Positions 36,449 through 44,059 of a stretch of 64,000 bases of DNA are shown in pieces. The notes beneath the pieces are model-generated. The model did no database searches, had not been told where the DNA came from, and worked only from the letters and a program-made list of their open reading frames with translations. Both the position numbers and the translations under genes were made by a program. Numbering within the stretch: the first letter of the stretch is position 1; each line of letters starts with the position of its first letter. The stretch comes from Burkholderiaceae bacterium 16 (lineage in GTDB: Bacteria > Pseudomonadota > Gammaproteobacteria > Burkholderiales > Burkholderiaceae), in NCBI GenBank assembly GCA_000955785.1, contig JYOD01000105.1, positions 1-64,000 on the forward strand, in the 5' to 3' direction.

Positions 36449-36889
36449 ATGAAATTCAACGATACGGCGCCTGTCTTGGCGCCTGCCGGCGGCCCTCCGT
36501 TCTGGCTGGCCAGGTTAGCCGAAAATGCGACGCTTGAGGCGACCGTCCTGAAGCGTCCGGTCGAAGGGCGGGCTGACATCCTGTCGGTGATCAAGCACGC
36601 GGTCTCGCTCTACGAGTTCCAGCATCACAGCTACAAGGGTGAGACAGGCAACGGACTATACATGGAGTCCTACCGCTCGCAGATTCAGGGCATGCCAATC
36701 GAGACTCTGCTCGTGGCGCACCTGAACGAACAGGGTGAGGCCGACTCTGTGGTGATCAACCATCGTCCGCTGAATGCCGCGATGCTGTTTTCGAAACTGA
36801 TGTGGGAGCGGGTTGACGAGCGGCTCCGTGACCTCTATCTGACCGGACCGGAAGCCGACGCCGTGAATGCAGCCTCGGGTTCGAGTTGA
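36449..36889 (+). CDS. NTF2/SnoaL-like protein, unknown function
   Basis: 146 residues. The compact alpha/beta shape with KLMWERVDERLRDLYL and SVIKHAVSLYEFQHHSYKG, and strands such as MPIETLLVAHLN and SVVINHRPLNAA, resembles SnoaL/NTF2-fold small-molecule-binding proteins, but the match is weak. It follows the tautomerase gene by 86 bp on the same strand, so both may be targets of the GlxA-type regulator. No catalytic residues can be named. Confidence 0.6.
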   Translation: MKFNDTAPVLAPAGGPPFWLARLAENATLEATVLKRPVEGRADILSVIKHAVSLYEFQHHSYKGETGNGLYMESYRSQIQGMPIETLLVAHLNEQGEADSVVINHRPLNAAMLFSKLMWERVDERLRDLYLTGPEADAVNAASGSS

Positions 36890-37119
36890 TCGACGGTTCA
36901 CCGCGTGCGCCGACAGGGTTCTCCGTGTATCGCAATGCATCTGCTGCGCGCTCTGATACGCGCACTCACAGAAACCACTTTCCCAGAAACATCCCGGATA
37001 CGTTGGCGCGCTCAAATACGTCCATAGGGTGGTGAGTCCGCACAGCAACGTAGATACCTCGATCACGCTCGCTGAAACCGGATGAATCGCTGGCAGTCTG
37101 GAATTTGTCCTTCAATGCA

Positions 37120-37131
37120 TTGCAAATGCAA
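37120..37131. promoter_or_regulatory. MarR-type operator TTGCA-N2-TGCAA before the marR-like gene
   Basis: TTGCAAATGCAA, an inverted repeat of TTGCA arms with a 2-base centre, starts 31 bp before the proposed MarR start. A further half-site TATGCAAC follows at 37132-37139. The same arms recur before the nitrilase gene (37633-37644), which suggests autoregulation by the encoded MarR protein. Confidence 0.6.
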
Positions 37132-37150
37132 TATGCAACATGAGCCGAGC

Positions 37151-37615
37151 ATGACGTTAGACATTCAGCACAAAGCCGGTAATGACGTGAGCAGCGAGAT
37201 TGCGCAGAACTGCCTGCTGACGCGTACGCGGCAGATTTCGCGGGTCTTGACCGCAATTTACGACGACGCGCTACGGCCGTTCGGCATCAACGCCCCTCAG
37301 TTCAGCCTGCTCGTGCTTATCGTGGAGCATGAACCACTCAGCCGTTCGGTACTCGGTCGCAAGAACCATCATGACCGGTCGACGCTTACAAGGATTTTGC
37401 AACCCCTGATCTCGCAGGGGTGGGTCGCCGAAGGCTTCCCCGGCGGCGATGGCCGCAGTCGCCCCCTGTCGCTCACGGAACAAGGCAAAGCATTGCTCAG
37501 CAGCGCTGCGTCCGCATGGTCGACTGCGCAGACAAAAGCGAGAGCCCTGCTGGGAGAGGCTGGGGCCGACGCGCTAATGGGCATCGCGGGCGAGTTGCCG
37601 CGTCGCAGGAGCTGA
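37151..37615 (+). CDS. MarR-family transcriptional regulator
   Basis: 154 residues from ATG 37151 (MTLDIQHKAGNDVS); another ATG at 37133 is possible. HTH: NAPQFSLLVLIVEHEPLSRS and NHHDRSTLTRILQPLISQGW, then the wing EGFPGGDGRSRPLSLTEQGK. MarR dimers repress by binding palindromes and release on aromatic or phenolic ligands. A TTGCA-N2-TGCAA palindrome lies before this gene and before the nitrilase gene, and a TGCATATGCA core before the NmrA-like gene at 39102, so a three-transcript local regulon is likely. Confidence 0.87.
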   Translation: MTLDIQHKAGNDVSSEIAQNCLLTRTRQISRVLTAIYDDALRPFGINAPQFSLLVLIVEHEPLSRSVLGRKNHHDRSTLTRILQPLISQGWVAEGFPGGDGRSRPLSLTEQGKALLSSAASAWSTAQTKARALLGEAGADALMGIAGELPRRRS

Positions 37616-37631
37616 TTTTTCTATTCCTAAA

Positions 37632-37645
37632 GTTGCATATGCAAC
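37632..37645. promoter_or_regulatory. Perfect 14-bp MarR-type operator before the nitrilase gene
   Basis: GTTGCATATGCAAC is a perfect palindrome in the 83-bp gap between the MarR and nitrilase genes. Its arms match the operator at 37120-37131, so the MarR product probably controls nitrilase expression. Confidence 0.7.
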
Positions 37646-37698
37646 ACCACCACCAGGGGGCGCCTGTGTGCCCGTCTTTATCAGTCAAGGAGTTTGCA

Positions 37699-38691
37699 AT
37701 GAAAGTCGTCAAAGCCGCCGCAGTCCAGATCAGCCCTGTCCTCTACAGCCGTGAGGCAACTGTCGAGAAAGTCGTGCAGAAGATCCACGAGCTTGGTGAG
37801 AAGGGGGTGCAGTTCGCCACGTTTCCGGAGACCGTGGTGCCTTACTACCCGTATTTTTCCGCGGTCCAGACGGGCATTCAGCTTCTGTCCGGAAATGAGC
37901 AGCTGAGGCTGCTTGAGCAGTCCGTGACGGTGCCGTCGCCCGCCACCGACGCAATCGGCGAGGCAGCCCGTAAGGCGAGCATGGTGGTGTCCATCGGCGT
38001 GAATGAGCGTGACGGCGGCACCATTTACAACACGCAACTGCTCTTCGACGCTGACGGCACCTTGATCCAGCGCCGCCGCAAGATCACGCCCACGCATTTC
38101 GAACGCATGATCTGGGGCCAGGGCGACGGGTCTGGCCTGCGCGCCGTCGACAGCAAGGTCGGCCGCATTGGCCAACTCGCATGTTTTGAGCACAACAATC
38201 CGCTCGCGCGCTACGCGATGATTGCCGACGGCGAGCAGATCCATTCGGCCATGTATCCGGGGTCTGCCTTCGGCGAGGGGTTTGCCCAAAGGATGGAAAT
38301 CAATATCCGCCAGCATGCGCTGGAGTCCGGCTGCTTCGTCGTGAACGCAACGGCCTGGCTGGACGCCGACCAGCAGGCGCAGATCATGAAGGACACGGGC
38401 TGCGCGATCGGTCCGATCTCGGGCGGTTGCTTGACCACCATCGTGACACCGGAGGGCATGCTGCTGGGCGAACCTATCCGCTCGGGTGAGGGCGAGGTCA
38501 TCGCCGATCTTGATTTCTCGATGATCGACCGACGCAAGGCCTTGATGGACTCGGCCGGACACTACAACCGGCCAGAGCTGCTCAGTCTCCTGATCGACCG
38601 CACGCCCACCGCGCACGTTCACGAACGCGCCGCGCATGCCAAATCGATCGTCGAACCGGGCCCGGACGGTCTGCACACCACGATCGCCTGA
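37699..38691 (+). CDS. Nitrilase
   Basis: 330 residues from ATG 37699 (AAGGAG at 37687-37692). The Glu-Lys-Cys catalytic triad is present: Glu44 (FPETVVPYYPYF), Lys128 (RRRKITPTHFER) and Cys162 in ACFEHNNPLARYAM. The usual CWEN/CWEH motif has Phe for Trp. Sequence type resembles aliphatic/Nit6803-like nitrilases, which convert R-CN to the carboxylate and ammonia. A MarR gene precedes it with a perfect palindromic operator between them. Preferred nitrile cannot be inferred. Confidence 0.9.
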   Translation: MKVVKAAAVQISPVLYSREATVEKVVQKIHELGEKGVQFATFPETVVPYYPYFSAVQTGIQLLSGNEQLRLLEQSVTVPSPATDAIGEAARKASMVVSIGVNERDGGTIYNTQLLFDADGTLIQRRRKITPTHFERMIWGQGDGSGLRAVDSKVGRIGQLACFEHNNPLARYAMIADGEQIHSAMYPGSAFGEGFAQRMEINIRQHALESGCFVVNATAWLDADQQAQIMKDTGCAIGPISGGCLTTIVTPEGMLLGEPIRSGEGEVIADLDFSMIDRRKALMDSAGHYNRPELLSLLIDRTPTAHVHERAAHAKSIVEPGPDGLHTTIA

Positions 38692-38828
38692 GCATAAGGA
38701 GCCAACCACGGCACACCCACGCGCTAACCCCGCTTGCCTTCTTTTGATCAATCCATATGTGTGGAGGTGTACTTTGATAATCATTGCCAGGATGGCCAGT
38801 GCGAGGGTGGTCTGTCGCGCAAAGGGCG

Positions 38829-38939
38829 GCGAATCTGACGGTAGTGGATGTGGAGAACAGCGGGCATTTCATTCAGGAAGAACCCCCCGAGCTTGTCGCC
38901 AGAACAATCGATGATTTTCTGCGAGGCGATTATCTGTGA
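38829..38939 (+). pseudogene. C-terminal fragment of an alpha/beta hydrolase
   Basis: One + frame reads ANLTVVDVENSGHFIQEEPP and then ELVARTIDDFLRGDYL before TGA at 38937-38939. GHFIQEEPPELVARTI is the typical last helix region of haloalkane dehalogenase/epoxide hydrolase-like proteins, with the catalytic His. The rest of the gene is absent. It lies in the 410-bp gap 38692-39101 after the nitrilase gene; I see no other coding content there. Confidence 0.55.
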
Positions 38940-38996
38940 TCACTGAATGGATGCGCTGGGAGGCGGCAAAAACAGCACGAAATTCGTCCTCGTATG

Positions 38997-39006
38997 TGCA
39001 TATGCA
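38997..39006. promoter_or_regulatory. TGCATATGCA palindrome before the NmrA-like gene
   Basis: This 10-bp core is identical to the centre of the operator at 37632-37645, but the outer bases differ (G and T instead of T and A). It lies 95 bp before the NmrA-like gene and is a candidate third site for the MarR regulator. Confidence 0.5.
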
Positions 39007-39101
39007 TAACCGTCCGACGTGACACCAGACGTGTACGGAAAACGAAATTGCGCAAGCCGCCTCGTCCAGATTTATTTGAACCCAACGAATAGGTAAATGA
39101 T

Positions 39102-40037
39102 ATGACTAATCAATCTACAGATGATCGCCCGATCCTCGTCACCGGAGCGGCCGGCGCTATCGGTGGCATCGGTCGCCACGTCACCGAAATGCTCCTCGCC
39201 AAGGGGCACAAGGTGCGCGCCCTGGTTCGACGTGAGGATGAACGCGCTGAAGATCTGCGCCGGCTCGGCGCCGAGGTCATGGTCGGCGATCTGACCGATC
39301 TTGCTTCGATGCATCGCGCGATCGAAGGCTGCTCGCGCATCTATTTCGGCATGTCGATCTCGCCGGCCTATCTGGAGGCCACGGTCAATATCGCAGCGGT
39401 GGCGCGCCACCACGGCGTCGAAGCCTTCGTCAACATGTCGCAGATGACGGTCACGCAGATGAGCGTCACGGAGACCACCGGCAGCCCTCAGCACAAGCTC
39501 CACTGGCTTGCCGAGCAGGTACTCGCATGGTCGGGGCTGCCCGTCGTCACGGTACGACCGACGGTCTTCCTCGAAGGCTTCTTTCTGCGTCTCGCCGATG
39601 CTGGTGTACGCGAACGCGACGAACTGGTGTTGCCGCTAGGCGGCAGCCGAACCTCGCCGATCTCGGCTGTCGATGTGGCGCACGCCGTATCCGTCATCCT
39701 CGATGATCCGGCGCCGCACATCGGCCGTGTTTATAACCTGACCGGATATGAGTCGGCCGATCTCGAACACTATGCGCGTGCCTTTTCCGATGCGCTCGGC
39801 CGCACGATCCGCTATCGCGATGTGCCGGTTTCGGCGTGGGCCGAAAAGCTCCGGGAGGCGGGCGTGCCAGCGCATCTCGTCGATCATCTCGCCGTGATGG
39901 CCGAACTGCATGCGCAGGGACGATACGACCGCATGACCGACGACCTGTTCAGGCTCACAGGCAAAGCGCCGACGAGCATGTACGACTTTGTGAAGCTCCA
40001 CGCCGGCGAATTCACTCGTGGTGATGCCTCCGCTTAA
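39102..40037 (+). CDS. NmrA-like NAD(P)-binding protein
   Basis: 311 residues; N-terminal Rossmann fold ILVTGAAGAIGGIGRHVTEM (11-30) with Arg-rich cofactor loop KVRALVRREDERAEDLRRLG, then VMVGDLTDLASMHRAIEGCS. It belongs to the atypical SDR NmrA/HSCARG group, which includes NAD(P)H-sensing or quinone-reductase-like proteins; the catalytic YxxxK is not clear, as usual for the group. It is the only intact gene between the nitrilase and NnrU genes. Its upstream region carries a MarR-site core, so joint control with the nitrilase is inferred. Confidence 0.85.
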   Translation: MTNQSTDDRPILVTGAAGAIGGIGRHVTEMLLAKGHKVRALVRREDERAEDLRRLGAEVMVGDLTDLASMHRAIEGCSRIYFGMSISPAYLEATVNIAAVARHHGVEAFVNMSQMTVTQMSVTETTGSPQHKLHWLAEQVLAWSGLPVVTVRPTVFLEGFFLRLADAGVRERDELVLPLGGSRTSPISAVDVAHAVSVILDDPAPHIGRVYNLTGYESADLEHYARAFSDALGRTIRYRDVPVSAWAEKLREAGVPAHLVDHLAVMAELHAQGRYDRMTDDLFRLTGKAPTSMYDFVKLHAGEFTRGDASA

Positions 40038-40269
40038 CTAGGGTCAGCGCGGACGTGGATTCAATCTCATGCGGCGGCCGCGCGCTAAACAGGGAGCGAG
40101 ACGCCCATTGGAGTTGGCGCCCCGATTCCAGTGGACATTGAGTGTTCAACCACTATACTCAGACAAGTTTGGCCTAGAGATTCAGCAGGTCTTAACCGCC
40201 AGGTCTGCCGTTAGAGGATCGCGAGCGGAGTGCAATCAGTGGAGTACGTTGCCATAGTGGGGCGTCAAC

Positions 40270-40848
40270 ATGATGGTGCTGATACTAGGGCTATTGATCT
40301 TTCTGACCGTGCACTCGGTTCGCATTGTCGCTGAGCCTTGGCGCGCGGCGCAGATTGCTCGGTTCGGTCCGAGCGGCTGGAAAGGTCTGTACTCCTTGGC
40401 CTCGGTCGTCGGATTGGTATTGATAGTCTGGGGATTCGGGCTGGCTAACGGACACCCCGTGGTCCTCTGGGCACCGCCGATGTGGGCTCGTCACGTCACA
40501 GCGTTACTTACCGTACTGGCCTTCGTTCTATTCGCAGCAGCGTACGTGCCTGGTAACCGCATCAAGGCGGTGTTCGGCCATCCAATGGTCGTAGGCGTCC
40601 AGATCTGGGCGTTGGCACACCTGCTTGCGAATGGAACTCTGGCAGCGGTCGTGCTATTCGGCGCCTTCCTGGTCTGGGCGGTGACGGATTTCGCGTCGGC
40701 GCGCCGACGCGACCGGCCGGCGGGGACGCGCTACCAAGGCGGAGCACTCGCGCGCGATGCCGCTGTTGTTGTCATCGGGCTCGCGAGTTGGGCTCTGGTC
40801 GCATTCGTGCTTCACAGATGGTTGGCCGGCGTGCCAGCGTACATCTGA
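40270..40848 (+). CDS. NnrU-family membrane protein
   Basis: 192 residues (ATG 40270; ATG 40273 is equally possible). Five or six hydrophobic helices. Family motifs include ILGLLIFLTVHSVRI, RFGPSGWKGLYSLASVVGLV, GFGLANGHPVVLW and GHPMVVGVQIWALAHLLANG, with conserved His residues in the helices. NnrU relatives in denitrifiers are membrane proteins linked to nitric-oxide metabolism or methyltransferase-like isoprenylcysteine activity; their exact role is unknown. It is alone, with 232 bp of unremarkable DNA upstream. Confidence 0.87.
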   Translation: MMVLILGLLIFLTVHSVRIVAEPWRAAQIARFGPSGWKGLYSLASVVGLVLIVWGFGLANGHPVVLWAPPMWARHVTALLTVLAFVLFAAAYVPGNRIKAVFGHPMVVGVQIWALAHLLANGTLAAVVLFGAFLVWAVTDFASARRRDRPAGTRYQGGALARDAAVVVIGLASWALVAFVLHRWLAGVPAYI

Positions 40849-40980
40849 GCGGCGGACCGTCTCACGCACAATGCCGGGAATGCTTTATCGAGACTGGATG
40901 GCAGTACCGTGGTACCGCGCATGGAGTCGCGCAGTTGTTGGGGGGCGCTGATATACACAGATCGGCTAACTCGTCCGGCG

Positions 40981-41745
40981 TCATCTCCGCTTATTGGCTA
41001 CCCCCGCTTCAGGAATCCGCTTAAGCTCCCTGAACGCAACCGGTTCCCATACACGCATCGCCAGCAGGAGTGCGGTTCCGCGCTTTTCAGTCAAAGGGGC
41101 GGCCGCGGATTCGGTGTGCAGCGCTGCCAGTTTGCTGCGCATCCTGTCCAATTCGACCCGCAATTGGGCGTATGCGGACTTCGTCAACATGCCGTGAGCG
41201 AAGTTCATGGTCTCGTCGGACCCGTCGAATCCGCTATCCATGAAATCGGGTAAGCCTTGCTGCAAAAAGAATTGACGGATAGGGCCGTCCGGCAACCAAT
41301 CGAAGTCCCGCGCGACGAGCAGACGTATCCGGTCTCCCGGTTTCAGATGCGTCAGGCCCATCCGGTCCAGCACGAGCAGGTACTTGATGCACTCGGTTTT
41401 CGACAGGCGATAGGCCGACACCATGTCTTCCAGCGACCAGTGATTCAGCGCACACACGGCCACCAGCAACAACTTCTCATCCGATACGAGTTGTGCTTCC
41501 TGCTCACGCGTGAGCTTATGCAGGCGCGGCGCTGACAACTCTGCTTCTTGCAGCAATTCCGCCATCGTCAGGCCGAGCAGATCGCAGAACTGGGCGAGCC
41601 GCTCGACCGTCAGGCGTCCGCCGGCCAGCAGGCGCTTCACGCTAGGTTCCGACAGGCCAAGCGCTTGCGCAACGTCGCGATAAGTCATTCCCGCAGCTTT
41701 GAGGCGCTGCTTGATCGTCGCAATGAGTTGAGTAACCTCGGTCAT
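40981..41745 (-). CDS. XRE-family HTH regulator with long C-terminal domain
   Basis: 254 residues from ATG at 41745 (MTEVTQLIATIKQRLKAAGM). An XRE-type HTH covers 12-65 (TYRDVAQALGLSEPSVKRLL). The remaining ~180 residues, with LLLVAVCALNHWSLEDMVSA and KPGDRIRLLVARDFDWLPDG, form an effector or oligomerisation domain seen in a widespread group of betaproteobacterial XRE regulators. It is divergent from the YebB-like hydrolase, with direct repeats of AAAGTATT in the gap, and probably regulates itself and that gene. Confidence 0.85.
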   Translation of the reverse strand: MTEVTQLIATIKQRLKAAGMTYRDVAQALGLSEPSVKRLLAGGRLTVERLAQFCDLLGLTMAELLQEAELSAPRLHKLTREQEAQLVSDEKLLLVAVCALNHWSLEDMVSAYRLSKTECIKYLLVLDRMGLTHLKPGDRIRLLVARDFDWLPDGPIRQFFLQQGLPDFMDSGFDGSDETMNFAHGMLTKSAYAQLRVELDRMRSKLAALHTESAAAPLTEKRGTALLLAMRVWEPVAFRELKRIPEAGVANKRR

Positions 41746-41746
41746 G

Positions 41747-41776
41747 AAAGTATTGATATGCGATACCAAAAGTATT
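41747..41776. promoter_or_regulatory. Candidate XRE operator (AAAGTATT direct repeats)
   Basis: AAAGTATT occurs at 41747-41754 and again at 41769-41776, 22 bp apart (two helical turns) and AT-rich relative to surroundings. They lie in the 116-bp divergent promoter region of the XRE and YebB-like genes. GTAT...ATAC arms (41750-41753, 41763-41766) overlap the left copy. Confidence 0.4.
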
Positions 41777-41861
41777 ATTTTAAGCACTTGTTGGAAAAGA
41801 AGGTGCGGAATTTGCGACCTCCTCACATACTGCACGCCATCGGAACAGCAAGGAGGCCGGC

Positions 41862-42551
41862 ATGACCATAGGTGCCAGGATGATCAGGACAATCGGTATG
41901 GTTGGCATGTGCGCGGGTTCGCGTCCCGCGCTGCGCACGCCTGAACCGCCGGGTGGGTTTTCGGCAGGCGATCTTCAGATTGGAGACCTGGTTTTCATCC
42001 GTGTGACCGCACGGCCTTTCCTGGAAGTGGCGAGCGCGACGAACTCATGGACGAATCACGTGGGGGTCGTTGTTGACAACCGGGGCGATGATCCATTGAT
42101 TGCGGAAAGTACGTTTCCTCTTGCACGGACAACGCCGATGACGTCTTTCCTGAAGCGTTCCGAACGGGGAAGATGCGCGGTCGGGAGACTCACCACACCG
42201 CTCAGCGACACGCATCGCAGCATGCTGATCGCGGCAGCCGAGCGCCGGATGGGCACCCGCTACGACACCGGATTCAACGTGAATTCGCGCCGCCAGTTTT
42301 GTTCTCGCTTCGTTCGTGAAGTCATCCAGGAAGCGACGGATATCCAGATTGGCGAGGTAGAGACGTTTGCAATGCTACTGCGTAACAACGCCGATCCGAG
42401 GCTCGCATTCTGGCGACTCTGGTATTTCGGCCGGATCCCGTGGCAAAGGTGCACCGTCACGCCGGCGAGTCTGCTTCGAAGCCCGCTTGTGCACATTGTC
42501 TTCGATACACAGCGGGATGCGCTGCGAATACGGCAACCTGCGGCAACGTAG
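41862..42551 (+). CDS. YebB-like permuted papain-fold cysteine hydrolase
   Basis: 229 residues. ATG 41862 has AAGGAGG at 41849-41855. The NlpC/P60-like permuted fold is shown by the L-x-x-G-D-L-V-F motif (LQIGDLVFIRV), catalytic-type His66 (NHVGVVVD) and Cys147 (RRQFCSRFVREV). No clear signal peptide. Members hydrolyse peptidoglycan peptides, amides or thioesters; the real substrate is unknown. It is divergent from an XRE regulator and ends at a strong terminator. Confidence 0.82.
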   Translation: MTIGARMIRTIGMVGMCAGSRPALRTPEPPGGFSAGDLQIGDLVFIRVTARPFLEVASATNSWTNHVGVVVDNRGDDPLIAESTFPLARTTPMTSFLKRSERGRCAVGRLTTPLSDTHRSMLIAAAERRMGTRYDTGFNVNSRRQFCSRFVREVIQEATDIQIGEVETFAMLLRNNADPRLAFWRLWYFGRIPWQRCTVTPASLLRSPLVHIVFDTQRDALRIRQPAAT

Positions 42552-42553
42552 GG

Positions 42554-42590
42554 GGCAATCATAGTATTTTCGTTGATTGCCTTTTTTGTT
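42554..42590 (+). terminator. Rho-independent terminator
   Basis: GGCAATC (42554-42560) and GATTGCC (42575-42581) form a stem, followed by TTTTTTGTTT. It begins 3 bp after the YebB-like stop codon and is the most convincing intrinsic terminator in the window. Confidence 0.85.
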
Positions 42591-42631
42591 TAGTGCTGGA
42601 GCGCCTGGCACCGACCCATACCCGACAACCT

Positions 42632-44059
42632 TCACCCATCCCCCTCCACCGGCGGCCCCCCCAGCGCCTTGTACAGGGTGGCGACATTAACGAGCCTGTC
42701 GAAGCGGTTCCGCGCTGCCGCCATCGCGGCCGTGCGCCGCGTCTCCTTGGCATCGAGCCACGGCTGGAGCGCGGTGGCGCCGGCCCGGTAGCGGGCCGCG
42801 GCGAGCCGTTCGGCCCGGCTCGCCGCCTGCAGGGATTCAGCCAGGCGCCGATCCCGTAGTGCCAGGCTGGCATGGCCGGACAGCGCGTTCTCCACTTCGG
42901 CGAACGCCGTGTATAGCGACTGGCGATAGCGCACCACCATTTCCCGGTATTCGTTTTGCGAGACCTGTATCGTCAGCCTTGCTTTCTCCCATTGCAGGAA
43001 GGGCAGGCTCAGGCCGGCGCCGAGCAGGGCGGTGGGATCTCGCAGCAACGCGGCTAGCGCCGCGCTGCTGGTGCCGACGAGACCGGTCAGCGTCAATTTG
43101 GGATAAATGCCGGCGCGCGTAGCGTCGGAGTCCGCAAGAGCGGCGCGCAGGCGCCATTCCGCTTGCCGCACGTCGGGGCGCCTGCCGATCACTGCCGCCG
43201 GGATGCCGGGCGCGACGCGCGGCAGCGCATTGGTGGGCAGGCCCGGCGGCTCGGCCGCACGGTGCTCCGGTGGACGGTTGAACACGATGGCCAGGGCCTG
43301 GCGGTTCTCGCTGCGCTCCTGGTCCAGTTCGGTGCGTTCGGCGAGCAGCGCGGCCAGTTGCTGCTCGGCCTGCGCCAGGTCGAGTCCGGAGACCGCGCCG
43401 GCACGGTAGCGCGCCTCGACGAGTTCCAGCGTGCGCCGCGCGTCCGCGAGGCTTTGGTCGGAGATATCGATCAGCTGGTTCAGCAGCCCGGCACGCCAGT
43501 ACAGCGTGGCCGTGGTGGCGGCCAGAGTGATCGACGCGGCTTCGAGTTCGGCCGCGCTGGCCCGCGCCTCCCAGTCCGCGGCGCTGCGCAGGCTGGCCAG
43601 CCGCCCCCACAGGTCGATTTCGTAACTGACGGTAGCATTGATGGCCGACTGGTCGCGCCGCCCGCCGCCGTCCAGCCCCCATTGGCGCGTAGCCCGACCC
43701 TCCGCCGCAAGCTCGGGCAGGCGGTTGGTGCCGGCGAGTCCCGCGAGCAAGCGGGCCCGTTCGAGCCGCAGCGCGGCAATGGCGAGATCGTTGTTGGTCT
43801 CCAGTGCCGACGCTACCAGCGCGTTGAGTTGCGGGTCGCCGAAGGACTGCCACCACGCGTCCGGCCCAAGGGTACCGGCGGCAGGCGCGGCAAGCGCTTG
43901 CCGTGGCGCATGCCGCCACTGCCGGGGCACTTCCAGCGCGGGGTTTTCAACAGGCGTGCGCAACTCGGCGCACGCACCGAGGGCGAGCGCAATGATCGAC
44001 AGCGTCATCGACAGCGAGAAGGGACACCTCGCCGGCAGCGTGCGCGGGCGGCTATTCAT
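42632..44059 (-). CDS. NodT-family outer-membrane efflux channel
   Basis: 475 residues from ATG at 44059 (MNSRPRTLPARCPFSLSMTL). A lipoprotein signal ends LALGAC (Cys near residue 30), followed by two TolC-type OEP repeats rich in Ala/Leu coiled coil, for example LNALVASALETNNDLAIAAL, YEIDLWGRLASLRSAADWEA and PDVRQAEWRLRAALADSDAT. It should form the outer-membrane channel for the MacAB pump encoded upstream. Its start overlaps the MacB stop (44052-44054), indicating coupled translation. Confidence 0.9.
   Translation of the reverse strand: MNSRPRTLPARCPFSLSMTLSIIALALGACAELRTPVENPALEVPRQWRHAPRQALAAPAAGTLGPDAWWQSFGDPQLNALVASALETNNDLAIAALRLERARLLAGLAGTNRLPELAAEGRATRQWGLDGGGRRDQSAINATVSYEIDLWGRLASLRSAADWEARASAAELEAASITLAATTATLYWRAGLLNQLIDISDQSLADARRTLELVEARYRAGAVSGLDLAQAEQQLAALLAERTELDQERSENRQALAIVFNRPPEHRAAEPPGLPTNALPRVAPGIPAAVIGRRPDVRQAEWRLRAALADSDATRAGIYPKLTLTGLVGTSSAALAALLRDPTALLGAGLSLPFLQWEKARLTIQVSQNEYREMVVRYRQSLYTAFAEVENALSGHASLALRDRRLAESLQAASRAERLAAARYRAGATALQPWLDAKETRRTAAMAAARNRFDRLVNVATLYKALGGPPVEGDG

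Noticed and set aside
38700-39100. Functional small ORFs after the nitrilase gene
   Set aside because: Only a C-terminal hydrolase fragment is recognisable and no start codon with RBS precedes it.
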